This document shows positions 44,925 to 53,195 of a DNA stretch of 64,000 nt, one piece after another. Each line of letters begins with the position of its first letter. The stretch's first letter is position 1. The notes beneath the pieces were generated by a model. That model was not told where the DNA came from. It did not search any database and worked only from the letters and a program-made list of their open reading frames with translations. A program made the translations under genes and the position numbers. Source of the DNA: Flavobacteriales bacterium (GTDB taxonomy: Bacteria > Bacteroidota > Bacteroidia > Flavobacteriales_F > PHOS-HE28); the NCBI GenBank assembly GCA_016721005.1, contig JADKJM010000004.1:372001-436000 (forward strand). The letters are read 5' to 3'.

Positions 44925-45178
44925 TTGCGTTCTTGGGCCAGTAGGGTGCGGATGCGGTCGATGCCCTTCTCCAGGTCGTTCAACGCCTTGGCCAATTCCA
45001 CGTGGTTCAGGTCCGTAATGCGCAAGGGTTTGTCGGTGCCGGCGCCTTCCAAGAGATCCTTCAGCTTTTGCAGTTTCTTGGCGTCTTTCTTCACCTTCTT
45101 CTCGGCTTTGCGTGCCGCCTTCTGTTCGGGTGTTTCCGGTGTTGCTGTCTTTGCGGGTTGCTCGTTGGTCGTGCTCAT
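44921..45178 (-). CDS. Small charged coiled-coil protein between cyclase-like and PycTM genes
   Basis: An 85-residue soluble protein (MSTTNEQPAKTATPETPEQK start) with a Lys/Glu/Ala-rich helix (AARKAEKKVKKDAKKLQKLKDLLEGAG) and a C-terminal helix (LNHVELAKALNDLEKGIDRIRTLLAQERK). The same KAEKK-type composition occurs in the N-terminus of the PycTM protein, suggesting they could pair. Its ATG overlaps the stop of the cyclase-like gene (ATGA) and its stop overlaps or nearly touches the PycTM start. I do not recognise a family. Confidence 0.65.
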   Translation of the reverse strand: MSTTNEQPAKTATPETPEQKAARKAEKKVKKDAKKLQKLKDLLEGAGTDKPLRITDLNHVELAKALNDLEKGIDRIRTLLAQERK

Positions 45179-46314
45179 GGTTCGGTAAGGACGTTGGTTA
45201 CTATTTGGTTGGTTGTTGTGGTCCCTTGATCGGATCGGGAACTCTCTTTTTCGACAAGGGTCTTTAAGTGTTGAAGTGCTGCGGATTGCCATTTCCCCAT
45301 GCGCCGTTCGGCGAATCCGAGCATCAAGCGGCCCATGATGGACCCTGGTACCAAATGGGTTGTGCTCGCCAATCGCGATCCCGTTCCTTCCGGAGCGATC
45401 ACGTACTGAGTATAGGCCATGGAAATGAACGGCACCTTCAGGGTACGCTCCACGAACTCGAACCCTTCACCTGCCCGTCCGCCGCTCACCGTCTCCTGTA
45501 CCACCTGCCCGACGGGAAGTACGCACGTGTGCCTTGAACCACGCCGGTTAACGTACTGATCGGTACGTTCGATGCGCGTCGCGACCGGGTCCCACTCGCT
45601 ACGCCGTTCAATATCCGTGAGCGCGCGAAAAACCAACACCGGCGATGCATCAATGTTGATTGACCGCACGATCGGATCCGCAGCTTTCGGCAATGGTTCT
45701 GCAGCCTGGTCCGCTTCCTCCACGAGTTCATGGAGCTTGGATATATCCAATACATGGTAACGGACTGCCGGTAGATCCTCGTATTCCTCCAGCCCTTCCG
45801 CCGATCGCGTAATGCCGTCGTTCAACGGAATGGGATGGCCTTGGACAAGGGCATCCGTGAGCAGGATGTACTCATGACCGGCCACCTTGTTCTTCAACAA
45901 CCGGTGCGCCATGATCACCTCTGCGCCGTAAGGTTTCGAGCGCCCCCCGACGGTGATCATCCGGATCGCGCCTGCATGCGCGACGAACTTGAGGGTGAGC
46001 CGCTCCGCAGTGCTGCACGCACCGCAATCACAGATCCGGTGCGTGGAATACCGGTGCAGATGCCGATGGAAGCGCACGAACATGCGTTGGCATTGTTCGA
46101 GCAGGGCATCGACCGTGGGCGGGGAACGGTCGGAATAGAAGAAGACCGCGTCGCCCTCGACCTCGGCTACTGTAAGGCCCAGCCTGTCCTCATCGATCAG
46201 GAGCTCGATCAATTCACTGATGATGTGCTGCCCGTGATCGATGTCGGTGCGCTCCACGAACCGCGTGAACCCACTGATGTCGGGCAGGAAGAGAAGCGCG
46301 TGGTTATTGGGCAT
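45175..46314 (-). CDS. Class III nucleotidyl-cyclase-like protein with SRPBCC domain (DUF2652)
   Basis: A 379-residue soluble protein. Residues 1-180 match DUF2652, a class III cyclase relative. Asp12 in FLPDISGFTRFV and Asp55 in AEVEGDAVFFY occupy the two metal-ligand positions. Glu51 takes the place that is Lys in adenylate cyclases and Glu in guanylate cyclases. Near 129-138 (YGAEVIMAHR) the transition-state Arg is kept but the usual Asn is Ile134. A CxCxxC motif (95-100) is also present. Residues 220-355 are an SRPBCC ligand-binding fold (VFRALTDIERRSEWDPVATRIERTDQ). It heads an operon with a PycTM effector. Activity as a cyclase is possible but uncertain. Confidence 0.75.
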   Translation of the reverse strand: MPNNHALLFLPDISGFTRFVERTDIDHGQHIISELIELLIDEDRLGLTVAEVEGDAVFFYSDRSPPTVDALLEQCQRMFVRFHRHLHRYSTHRICDCGACSTAERLTLKFVAHAGAIRMITVGGRSKPYGAEVIMAHRLLKNKVAGHEYILLTDALVQGHPIPLNDGITRSAEGLEEYEDLPAVRYHVLDISKLHELVEEADQAAEPLPKAADPIVRSINIDASPVLVFRALTDIERRSEWDPVATRIERTDQYVNRRGSRHTCVLPVGQVVQETVSGGRAGEGFEFVERTLKVPFISMAYTQYVIAPEGTGSRLASTTHLVPGSIMGRLMLGFAERRMGKWQSAALQHLKTLVEKESSRSDQGTTTTNQIVTNVLTEP

Positions 46315-46395
46315 GGTCTTGCGGTGGTCGGCCGTGTTCCGGGTTCCTGACCAAATGCAAGCGCTTGGGAAGGTACGGTGCCCTGTCCCAAGGCA

Positions 46396-47248
46396 TGCTT
46401 ATCCACGACCATAGTTCCTAGAGCAGCGATACCCCGTTGTCCTATCGCGCAACCTGCTCCTATCGGGTTCCGGCCGTCATACGCAGGTGTCACGCCTGAT
46501 CACGCGGGTGTCGCGCCTGGACCCGATCGAGTTGAGCCCGGACTCGATCGAGCTGAGCCCGGACCCGATCGAGCTGAGCCCGGACCCGATCGAGCTGAGC
46601 CTGGACTCGATCGTGTTGAGCCCGGACTCGATCGAGTTGAGCCCGGACCCGATCGAGCTGAGCCCGGACCCGATCGAGCTGAGCCCGGACCCGATCGAGC
46701 TGAGCCCGGACTCGATCGAGTTGAGCCCGGACCCGATCGAGCTGAGCCCGGACCCGATCGAGCTGAGCCCGGACCCGATCGAGCTGAGCCTGGACTCGAT
46801 CGTGTTGGAGCCCGGACTCGATCGAGTTGAGCCCGGACCCGATCGAGCTGAGCCCGGACCCGATCGAGCTGAGCCCGGACCCGATCGAGCTGAGCCCGGA
46901 CCCGATCGAGCTGAGCCTGGACTCGATCGTGTTGAGCCCGGACTCGATCGAGTTGAGCCCGGACCCGATCGAGCTGAGCCCGGAGCCGATCGAGCTGAGC
47001 CCGGACCCGATCGAGCTGAGCCCGGACTCGATCGAGCTGAGCCTGGACCCGATCGAGCTGAGCCCGGGCTCGATCGTGTTGAGCCCGGGCTCGATCGTGT
47101 TGAGCCCGGACTCTTGATGGTAGCGCCAGAGCTCTTGATGGTTGAGCCGCGACTCTTGATGGTTGCCCCCGGACTCTCGTTGGTTGAGCGATCGATCCAT
47201 CGCCTCGCGCCATCATTCGATCGCGTTGCACCATGATCCGATCGTTCT
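46396..47248. repeat. 21-bp tandem array of about 40 units (array 2)
   Basis: A core of near-perfect 21-bp units, each containing CGATCGAG(C/T)TGAGCC, runs from about 46516 to 47110. On both sides diverged units keep the 21-bp spacing (for example TGATCACGCGGGTGTCGCGCC on the left and CTCTTGATGGTTGAGCC on the right). Three unit variants (GAGCTGAGCCCGGACC, GAGTTGAGCCCGG, GTGTTGAGCCTGGACTC) recur in the same order three times near 46595, 46780 and 46915, a higher-order repeat. One 22-bp unit near 46808 shifts the frame. All six frames are largely open for trivial reasons (heptads such as IELSPDP or LDRVRAQ). Each unit contains the palindrome CGATCG. Confidence 0.9.
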
Positions 47249-47492
47249 GCACCGGGACAATCCCTTCTCCACCCCCCGGAAAAAGCCCCTCCTTTCGGAA
47301 GGGGGTTCGGCGCCGACACGAAGCGTACGAAAGTGACAGCGGTGGATGTTGTCCCCTTCACGGCAACTGCCCCAACCTGTGATGCAAACCCGAAGGAGAC
47401 TTGTCGAAGGTGCAGATCTACAGCCTGCGCAGGTTCTATGTGGTAAGGAAGTTTGAACCGATCTGAAGACCTTTGGACCAACCACGAGCAGG

Positions 47493-48488
47493 TCAGTCGT
47501 CATCATCATCACCGTGCTTGCCACCGTGGTGGCCCTCTTTCTTACCACCGCCCTCCTTGTCCTCCCCACTGCGGTGGCACTTGACGCACTCATCAATGTT
47601 CGTGATGCCCTCCTCGCGATGCTCGCTCATGATCTTGCTCGGCGTGTGTTCGTGGCAGCCGTAACAGGAATACTCAGCGTAGTCGTTCGCCCGGTGACAG
47701 GTCGCGCACGTCGCATTGTGGTCGCCATCAAGCCGGAAGTACTTGCCGTGATCGAAGGTGGACGGCTTCCAGGCGTTCGTGGTGTGGCAGCTCGCGCAGT
47801 TCTCCTTGTTGTTCCGGTGGAATTCATCGGTGGGTACGTTGTGGCAGGTCGCGCAGGCGTTCCGCTCCGCAACGGAAAGCGTGGCGTGATCGAATTGCGC
47901 GGGCCTCCATCCGCTGGTGCCATGGCAACTTGAGCAGTTCGCAACGGTGCGCTCATGCACTGCATCGGCCGGTTTGGTGTGGCAGCTGGCGCATGCATCA
48001 CGGACATCGCGTGCCATAAGCGCATGATCGAATGCCCGCACGGGTTTCCATCCGCTGGTATCGTGACAGGCGGAACAGGAGGGCGGCAACTTCGCGTGCA
48101 ACTCATCCGCAGGTGTTGCGTGGCAGCGCTTGCAATCATTTCGCACAGGAACGGGCAGCACCAGGTGATGGAAGCCGTCCATTGCGTTCCGGGCTTGCCG
48201 CCCCTGATGTTCACTGTGGCAATCGACGCAGGACATTTCCGCGAGCGCCTCGTGGAAAAGCGTTGGCTCGGTGCGGTGTACGGTATCACGTCCGATTTCG
48301 GCGACGGTATGGCAAGCGATGCAGCGCTCGTTGGGCAGACCGCCGAAGGGCTGGTGGCAGGCGAAGCAATCGTTACGGGTCACTTGGTGCGCCTCGGACA
48401 ATTCGCCCGGCTCCATCATCCGGTGCGGAAAGAGGAACACCAGGGCGGTGCATAACCCGAACAAGGCAAGGACGATGAGCCACCTCAT
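47493..48488 (-). CDS. Dodecaheme (12 CXXCH) cytochrome c
   Basis: A 331-residue protein starting at ATG 48488 with an N-terminal helix (MRWLIVLALFGLCTALVFLF) that serves as signal or anchor. Twelve haem sites are seen in order: CFACH, CIACH, CVDCH, CKRCH, CSACH, CASCH, CSSCH, CATCH, CASCH, CATCH, CYGCH and CVKCH. The central sites are organised as repeats of CxxCH...W(K/R)P..FDH, as in class III-like multiheme modules. The tail is Gly/His/Asp-rich (GGKKEGHHGGKHGDDDDD). It overlaps the upstream cytochrome-b-like gene (ATGA), so the two form a membrane-to-periplasm electron chain. The partner is unknown. Confidence 0.88.
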   Translation of the reverse strand: MRWLIVLALFGLCTALVFLFPHRMMEPGELSEAHQVTRNDCFACHQPFGGLPNERCIACHTVAEIGRDTVHRTEPTLFHEALAEMSCVDCHSEHQGRQARNAMDGFHHLVLPVPVRNDCKRCHATPADELHAKLPPSCSACHDTSGWKPVRAFDHALMARDVRDACASCHTKPADAVHERTVANCSSCHGTSGWRPAQFDHATLSVAERNACATCHNVPTDEFHRNNKENCASCHTTNAWKPSTFDHGKYFRLDGDHNATCATCHRANDYAEYSCYGCHEHTPSKIMSEHREEGITNIDECVKCHRSGEDKEGGGKKEGHHGGKHGDDDDD

Positions 48489-49081
48489 TTGATGAACATC
48501 CAGATGGACACCATGTGCATGAGCGAAAAGATGGCGACCAGCAAGGCGATGGGCACATGCACCACGCGCCACTGTTTCATCGCGCTCACCGCAACAAGGT
48601 CCAGGAACAACTCCTTCTCCACCTGGCCGGGATCGAGACCGGAGGCGATCAAGGCACTACGCCGATCGTCAACGGTGGCGCTCGCCCGCTTCAACAGGAA
48701 CTTGCCCACCAACCCGCTGGCCACACTGATCAGCAGGAACACGGTGGCGATCCATGGAAGTTGCGCGTTGAAGTGGATGCCCGCATGCACCAGGATCATC
48801 ACCGATCCGACCCAAGCCAAGTACTCGTGCAGTGCGAGCAACTTCTTCGGTGAGCCGGAGCGGATGATCTTCCGCTTGCGGAGCGAGTAGCCGAAGGAGG
48901 CGATGATGATCGCGGTGCCAATGGGGCCCAGATAGCGGCCCACACGGACCAGATGCAAGGCGTGCAAGGCGTAGTCGATGACAATGGTGATAAGGACCAT
49001 CGTCGCGAACATGCCCAGGAACGGGATTACCTGCCCGATGAGCACAGGCATCCGAACTTGGGAAGGATCCGAGGCCGACAT
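48485..49081 (-). CDS. Cytochrome b-like membrane protein, partner of the dodecaheme cytochrome
   Basis: A 198-residue protein (start MSASDPSQVRMPVLIGQVIP) with about five membrane helices. Histidines that could bind b haem lie in LLALHEYLAWVGSVMILVHAGIHF and in WRVVHVPIALLVAIFSLMHMVSIW, the spacing seen in ferric-reductase-like and cytochrome b561-like proteins. It is followed, with a four-base overlap, by the 12-haem cytochrome. It probably oxidises quinol or reduces quinone for the haem chain. The family name is uncertain. Confidence 0.7.
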   Translation of the reverse strand: MSASDPSQVRMPVLIGQVIPFLGMFATMVLITIVIDYALHALHLVRVGRYLGPIGTAIIIASFGYSLRKRKIIRSGSPKKLLALHEYLAWVGSVMILVHAGIHFNAQLPWIATVFLLISVASGLVGKFLLKRASATVDDRRSALIASGLDPGQVEKELFLDLVAVSAMKQWRVVHVPIALLVAIFSLMHMVSIWMFIK

Positions 49082-49226
49082 TGTGTAAAAATAGGTTTCA
49101 CTTGGGTGTTGGAACTGAGACAAGTCAATGCATGCGCCATGAATGACTGCCCTTCCTGCGCTATCCCTTGATCGACCCGAACAGGTGCGCAATACCGCGA
49201 CTACCGTAGCGGCTCTTCGAGGTGCC

Positions 49227-51226
49227 CTACACCCCCGAGAACTCCACCTTCTTCCCGATCGACGTAAGCCCCAGCATGGCATCCTTCGAAGAGAACACGG
49301 TCTGCAGGTGCGCGAGCTCGGAACTGGGTCCTTTGGCCTCGTCGATCAAGCGGTCGGCGAGGCGCAGTGCGATGGGCGCCTTGGTTGATAGGATCTTCTT
49401 GATGCGCACGATCTCTTCGAGGTTCAAGCCGTTCGGCGCATGGTCCATGGCCAGCAGTTCATCGACCCCGTGCTTTCCGAAGAATTCCGCGAGCGAACTC
49501 CACTTGGTCGTCAGCTCAGGGTCGCAGCGTTGTGGCAAGGCTTCACGTCCGTCCATCAGATCCGCCAAGCGATCGCGGTCGATCACGCGGTCCGCCAAGC
49601 CGATCTCTTCCGCCTGCGTGGCGTCCAACATGCGGCCGGTGTGGATGAGGTACTTCGCCATGCCCTTGCCCACGCGGGCCACGCTGCGCTGGGTGCCGCC
49701 AAGGCCGGGGTAGATCCCGATCCCCGTTTCCGGGAACGCGAGCTTCGCCCCTGGCAGCGCTAGGATCAGATCGGCGCACAGGGCGAGTTCCAGACCGCCG
49801 CCCAAGGTGAGGCCATTGAGGACGGCCACGACCTTCTTCGCCGAGGAGTCGATCCGTGCGAACACTTCCTGGCCGTACTGTGTGAAGCGATCGATCCTTC
49901 CAGATCGCCCTTCTTCATGTGATCGACGAAGAACTTGATGTCGGCACCGGCCATGAAGGCCTTGCCGGAACCGATGAGGAAGATCGTATCGATCGAAGGG
50001 TCTTCATCCGCGGCCTTGAACTTCGCGTCCAACTGGCGCACCACGAGTTCGTTCAGCGCATTGCTGTCCTCCGGGCGGTCCAGTTCGATCACCGCGATGT
50101 TCTTCTTCTTCTTCCGCAACTTCACGAACTCCATGCTCCAATGCGCAGGGCCGATGGACTTGGGAACGGGAGTGCCGTGTCGCGCAGCCATGGCGGACAA
50201 GAGCCTCCGCACTTCTGCCTCGCCGTAGCGCTCCATCAGATCGATCGGACCCTTGCGCCAGCGCAGGCCGATCCGCGCGCCGCGGTTGATCTCCACAGCA
50301 CCGCAAACCTGCTCATCGAGTAGTTGGGAACAGACCAGGAACACGGTGCCTAGCATGCGCTCCGAGATCACACGGGCCTTCGCCTCGTCCGTGTCGGCTT
50401 CACCTTCCAATACCCAAAGCTGCTTCGCTTCGGCCTGCTGCTTCAGGCGATCGCTCACGGCGTACAACGGACCGAAAACCTCCAGCGTGCGCTGTGCGTG
50501 ATAGGCCACGGGGACACCGGTGGCGTTCATCAGCGCGAACGGTCCCATGCCGATCCCGAAGGTGCGCATGCACACGGCATCGATCGTGGGGATGTCGGCC
50601 ACGCCTTCATCGAGCAAGCGCGCAGCCTCGTTGAGCCATGGGACGAAGTAGCGGTTCACCACGAAGCCGTTGGCATCCTTGCAGGTGATCGCGTCCTTTC
50701 CGGAACGCTCGCAGAACGCGCGCACGGCATCGAACACTTCGGGCGATGTGTGTGCTCCGGGGATGATCTCCACCAAGCGGTTCTTCGCTGCGTGGTAGAA
50801 GTAGTGCAGGCCGATGAAGCGTTCGGGATGCGATGCCGACGTGGCCAGGTCGGTGATCGAGAACGAAGAGGTGTTGGTAGCCAGGATGGTGGTCGATGGA
50901 ACGACGCCGTCCAGCGTGCGGAACAGTTGCGCTTTCGCGTCGCGGTCCTCGAAGATGGCTTCCACCACGAGGTCGCAGCCTTTCATGTCCTGCAGGTCGG
51001 CGGTGCCGGTGATGCGTGCCAAGGCATCATTCATGAGCGCTTCGCTGAACACCTTGCGTTCGACGCCTTGGGCCAACATCGTGCGGATCTGCCCCATGCC
51101 TTTCTCCACGGAAGGTTGATCGCGGTCTGCCAGCAGGACAGTGAAGCCTTCCTGTGCAAATTTCTGCGCGATGGCCGCACCCATGGTGCCTGCACCGACC
51201 ACGCCGACGGTCTTGATCGTTCTCAT
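49227..51226 (-). CDS. 3-hydroxyacyl-CoA dehydrogenase / enoyl-CoA hydratase fusion, one frame break
   Basis: A bifunctional beta-oxidation enzyme of about 665 residues. The dehydrogenase part (1-290) begins MRTIKTVGVVGAGTMGAAIAQKFAQEG and includes TNTSSFSITDLA and GLHYFYHAAKNRLVEIIPG, with the catalytic His in LHYFYH. A second dehydrogenase C-terminal unit follows, then a crotonase domain (from about 370: IAVIELDRPEDSNALNE, GSGKAFMAGADIKFF, GGGLELALCADLILA). The frame breaks near 49897, inside DHMKKGDLEG; the next frame continues ARIDSSAKKVVAVLNGLTLGGG to the natural end. In this cluster it would oxidise 3-hydroxypimelyl-CoA. Type CDS is kept because an indel error is plausible. Confidence 0.82.
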
Positions 51227-51239
51227 AGCTGGTCTTCGT

Positions 51240-52040
51240 TCAACGGTTGGTCCACTTCGCCGCGCGCTTCTCGATGAAGGCGGTGATGCCCTCGTTGGCG
51301 TCGGCGCTGTTCATCAATTGGTTCACATAGAGCTGTTCCAGCGCGGGCAGGAAATTGCCGAGCACATGGTTGAATTTGACGCGTGCGGCCTTCACCCCGA
51401 AGCGCAAAGAGGATGCGCTCTTGGGCAGGATCTGCGCAACGATGAAAGCTTCCACGTGCGCTTCGAGCGCGGCACGATCTGCTACGACCGCGTTCACTAA
51501 TCCGATCGCATGTGCTTCCTGCGCATCGATGGTGCGCCCGGTGAGCAAGAGGTCCGTGGCGCGGGCCAGACCGATCTTCTCCGGCAGGATCACCGATGCC
51601 GGGGGCGGGAACACGCCGAGCACGATCTCCGGTTGCCCGAAGCGCGCGCTTTGGTCCGCGAATAGGAAGTCGCACATGATGGCCAGTTCCATTCCTCCGC
51701 CGAGGCATTGGCCGCTGATACGTGCCAGCGTCGGTATGGACAAGTCGCGAATGGTGAAGAACAGCGCGTGGAACGAACGCAGCATCGCGGGCGCCATGTC
51801 CTTCTGGTGCTCTTCCACGCTGGCTCCGAAGGAGAAGTGCTTGCCGTTGCCTTCGAAGGTGATGAGCTTGACGTCCGGCTTGTCCTTCAATCCGTCGAGG
51901 ATCTGCTGCAAGCTCTCCATCATCACATGGTCAAGCACGTTCCCCTTTCCGTCATCGAGCACGATCCGCGCTACTGCGCCGTCGTGCTCCATCGTCAGTC
52001 GTGTCTTCTCCAATTGTTGCGTCGCCATCGTCGGTGTCAT
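51240..52040 (-). CDS. dch: Cyclohexa-1,5-diene-1-carbonyl-CoA hydratase
   Basis: Dch adds water to the dienoyl-CoA made by benzoyl-CoA reductase, giving 6-hydroxycyclohex-1-ene-1-carbonyl-CoA. The 266-residue crotonase shows the Dch-like patterns GAVARIVLDDGKGNVLDHVMM, KHFSFGASVEEHQKDMAPAML, ARISGQCLGGGMELAIMCDFLFAD and VFPPPASVILPEKIG. The PPPASV stretch and GASVEEH are more typical of Dch than of ordinary enoyl-CoA hydratases. An internal ATG at 52028 is an alternative start. It sits next to oah and had, as in the Thauera cluster. Confidence 0.88.
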   Translation of the reverse strand: MTPTMATQQLEKTRLTMEHDGAVARIVLDDGKGNVLDHVMMESLQQILDGLKDKPDVKLITFEGNGKHFSFGASVEEHQKDMAPAMLRSFHALFFTIRDLSIPTLARISGQCLGGGMELAIMCDFLFADQSARFGQPEIVLGVFPPPASVILPEKIGLARATDLLLTGRTIDAQEAHAIGLVNAVVADRAALEAHVEAFIVAQILPKSASSLRFGVKAARVKFNHVLGNFLPALEQLYVNQLMNSADANEGITAFIEKRAAKWTNR

Positions 52041-52073
52041 CGCTCGTGCTGTTGCTTTCTTAGTTCGTTGTGG

Positions 52074-53174
52074 TCATTGCTTCGCCGTTTGGTATTGGGG
52101 CGAGATCGCCTGGTCCAGTTCGTCGTTCCACGGATGCCCTTCCGCGAGCATGCGGCGCAGCTTGATGAAATCGACTTCGCGGTTCTCCTTGGGCCCATCG
52201 TTGAAGGCGCGGAATCCGGAGCGGGCCTCGGTCATCATGTTCAGCGCGAGCCATTCGCGGCTGCTCTCCTTGTTGCGGTCCCAGCGGTCCAGCTTCACCT
52301 TGCGCACCTCGCTGATGGTCTTGTTCATGCAGTTGGGGAAGGTGTGGAGCAGCTTGGCGATGAGCGTGTTCACCGCTGCATCCAACATCGATAGGTCCAC
52401 TTCGCCCTTGGCCATGATCTCCTTGGCCTTCTCCAATTCCTCGCCGCTCTTCATCGTGCCGAAGACGATGCGACCATGGTCGTCCGTCACGCGGTCCAAG
52501 CGCACCAAGGGGTTCGCGATGAACTTCCCGTCCACGTTCAATGCCGGTGCGATGTCGCAGATCACGCCGTTCCAATAAGCTTGATGGGCGGTCCACGGTT
52601 CGCAGAGGGTGAGCGATACCATCGCCCGTTCGATCCCGGTGAACAACGGCAGGAAATCCGTGGCACCGCCGATGGGCGCGCTGCCGTGCTTGGGACCGGC
52701 CTGCCCAAAACGCGCCAGGTCGCTGGCTACGCTGAAGTCGCAGGCCATACCGATCTCCTGTCCGCCGCCGATGCGCATGCCGTTCACGCGGCACACCACG
52801 GGTTTCTCGCACATCAGGATCGCCGACACCATGTCGTTGAACAAGCGCATGTACTGGGAATACTCCTGCGGATTGCCCGCGTAGTATTCCGCGTATTCCT
52901 TGGTGTTGCCGCCGGTACAGAAGGCTTTGTCGCCCACGGCGGTGAACACTACGGCCACCACGCTGCGGTCGTTGGAAGCGGTGCGGAAGGCGAGGATCAC
53001 CTCCTTCACTGCGGCAGTGGTGTACGAGTTGTACTGCTTGGGATTGTTGAGCATGATCCACGCGTTGAACAGGCCCTTCACGGGGCTGCCGTCGTGGTCT
53101 AAGCAGGGTCGCTTCTCATAGATGATCTCGGTGAACGTGTGTTCAACGATGTTGTGGCTGTGCAGTGCTTCCAT
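52074..53174 (-). CDS. oah: 6-oxocyclohex-1-ene-1-carbonyl-CoA hydrolase
   Basis: Oah (BamA) opens the ring to 3-hydroxypimelyl-CoA and is the standard marker of anaerobic aromatic degradation. The 366-residue protein matches it in length and motifs: FNAWIMLNNPKQYNSYTTAAVKEVILAF, VAVVFTAVGDKAFCTGGNTKEYAEYYAGNPQEYSQYMRLFNDMV, MRIGGGQEIGMACDFSVA and GPKHGSAPIGGATDFLP. These are characteristic of the family rather than of general enoyl-CoA hydratases. The frame is intact. It lies between dch and had. Confidence 0.94.
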   Translation of the reverse strand: MEALHSHNIVEHTFTEIIYEKRPCLDHDGSPVKGLFNAWIMLNNPKQYNSYTTAAVKEVILAFRTASNDRSVVAVVFTAVGDKAFCTGGNTKEYAEYYAGNPQEYSQYMRLFNDMVSAILMCEKPVVCRVNGMRIGGGQEIGMACDFSVASDLARFGQAGPKHGSAPIGGATDFLPLFTGIERAMVSLTLCEPWTAHQAYWNGVICDIAPALNVDGKFIANPLVRLDRVTDDHGRIVFGTMKSGEELEKAKEIMAKGEVDLSMLDAAVNTLIAKLLHTFPNCMNKTISEVRKVKLDRWDRNKESSREWLALNMMTEARSGFRAFNDGPKENREVDFIKLRRMLAEGHPWNDELDQAISPQYQTAKQ

Positions 53175-53195
53175 GGCGTGCGGAGGGATCCGGTT

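Noticed and set aside
46396..47248. CRISPR array
   Set aside because: Units are contiguous with no spacers, the period is a constant 21 bp, and no cas gene is nearby.
46396..47248. Long repeat-protein genes on either strand (heptads IELSPDP, LDRVRAQ, IGSGLSS)
   Set aside because: All frames stay open only because a 21-bp unit without stops is repeated. A 22-bp unit shifts the phase, no signal or domain flanks it, and no start stands out.
47281..47305. Terminator hairpin between array 2 and the dodecaheme gene
   Set aside because: The CCTT/AAGG stem is short, mismatched outside it and lacks a T-run.
49227..51226. Two separate genes instead of one fused dehydrogenase-hydratase
   Set aside because: The crotonase domain starts within the first frame (about residue 370) before the break, so one fused gene with an indel explains it better.
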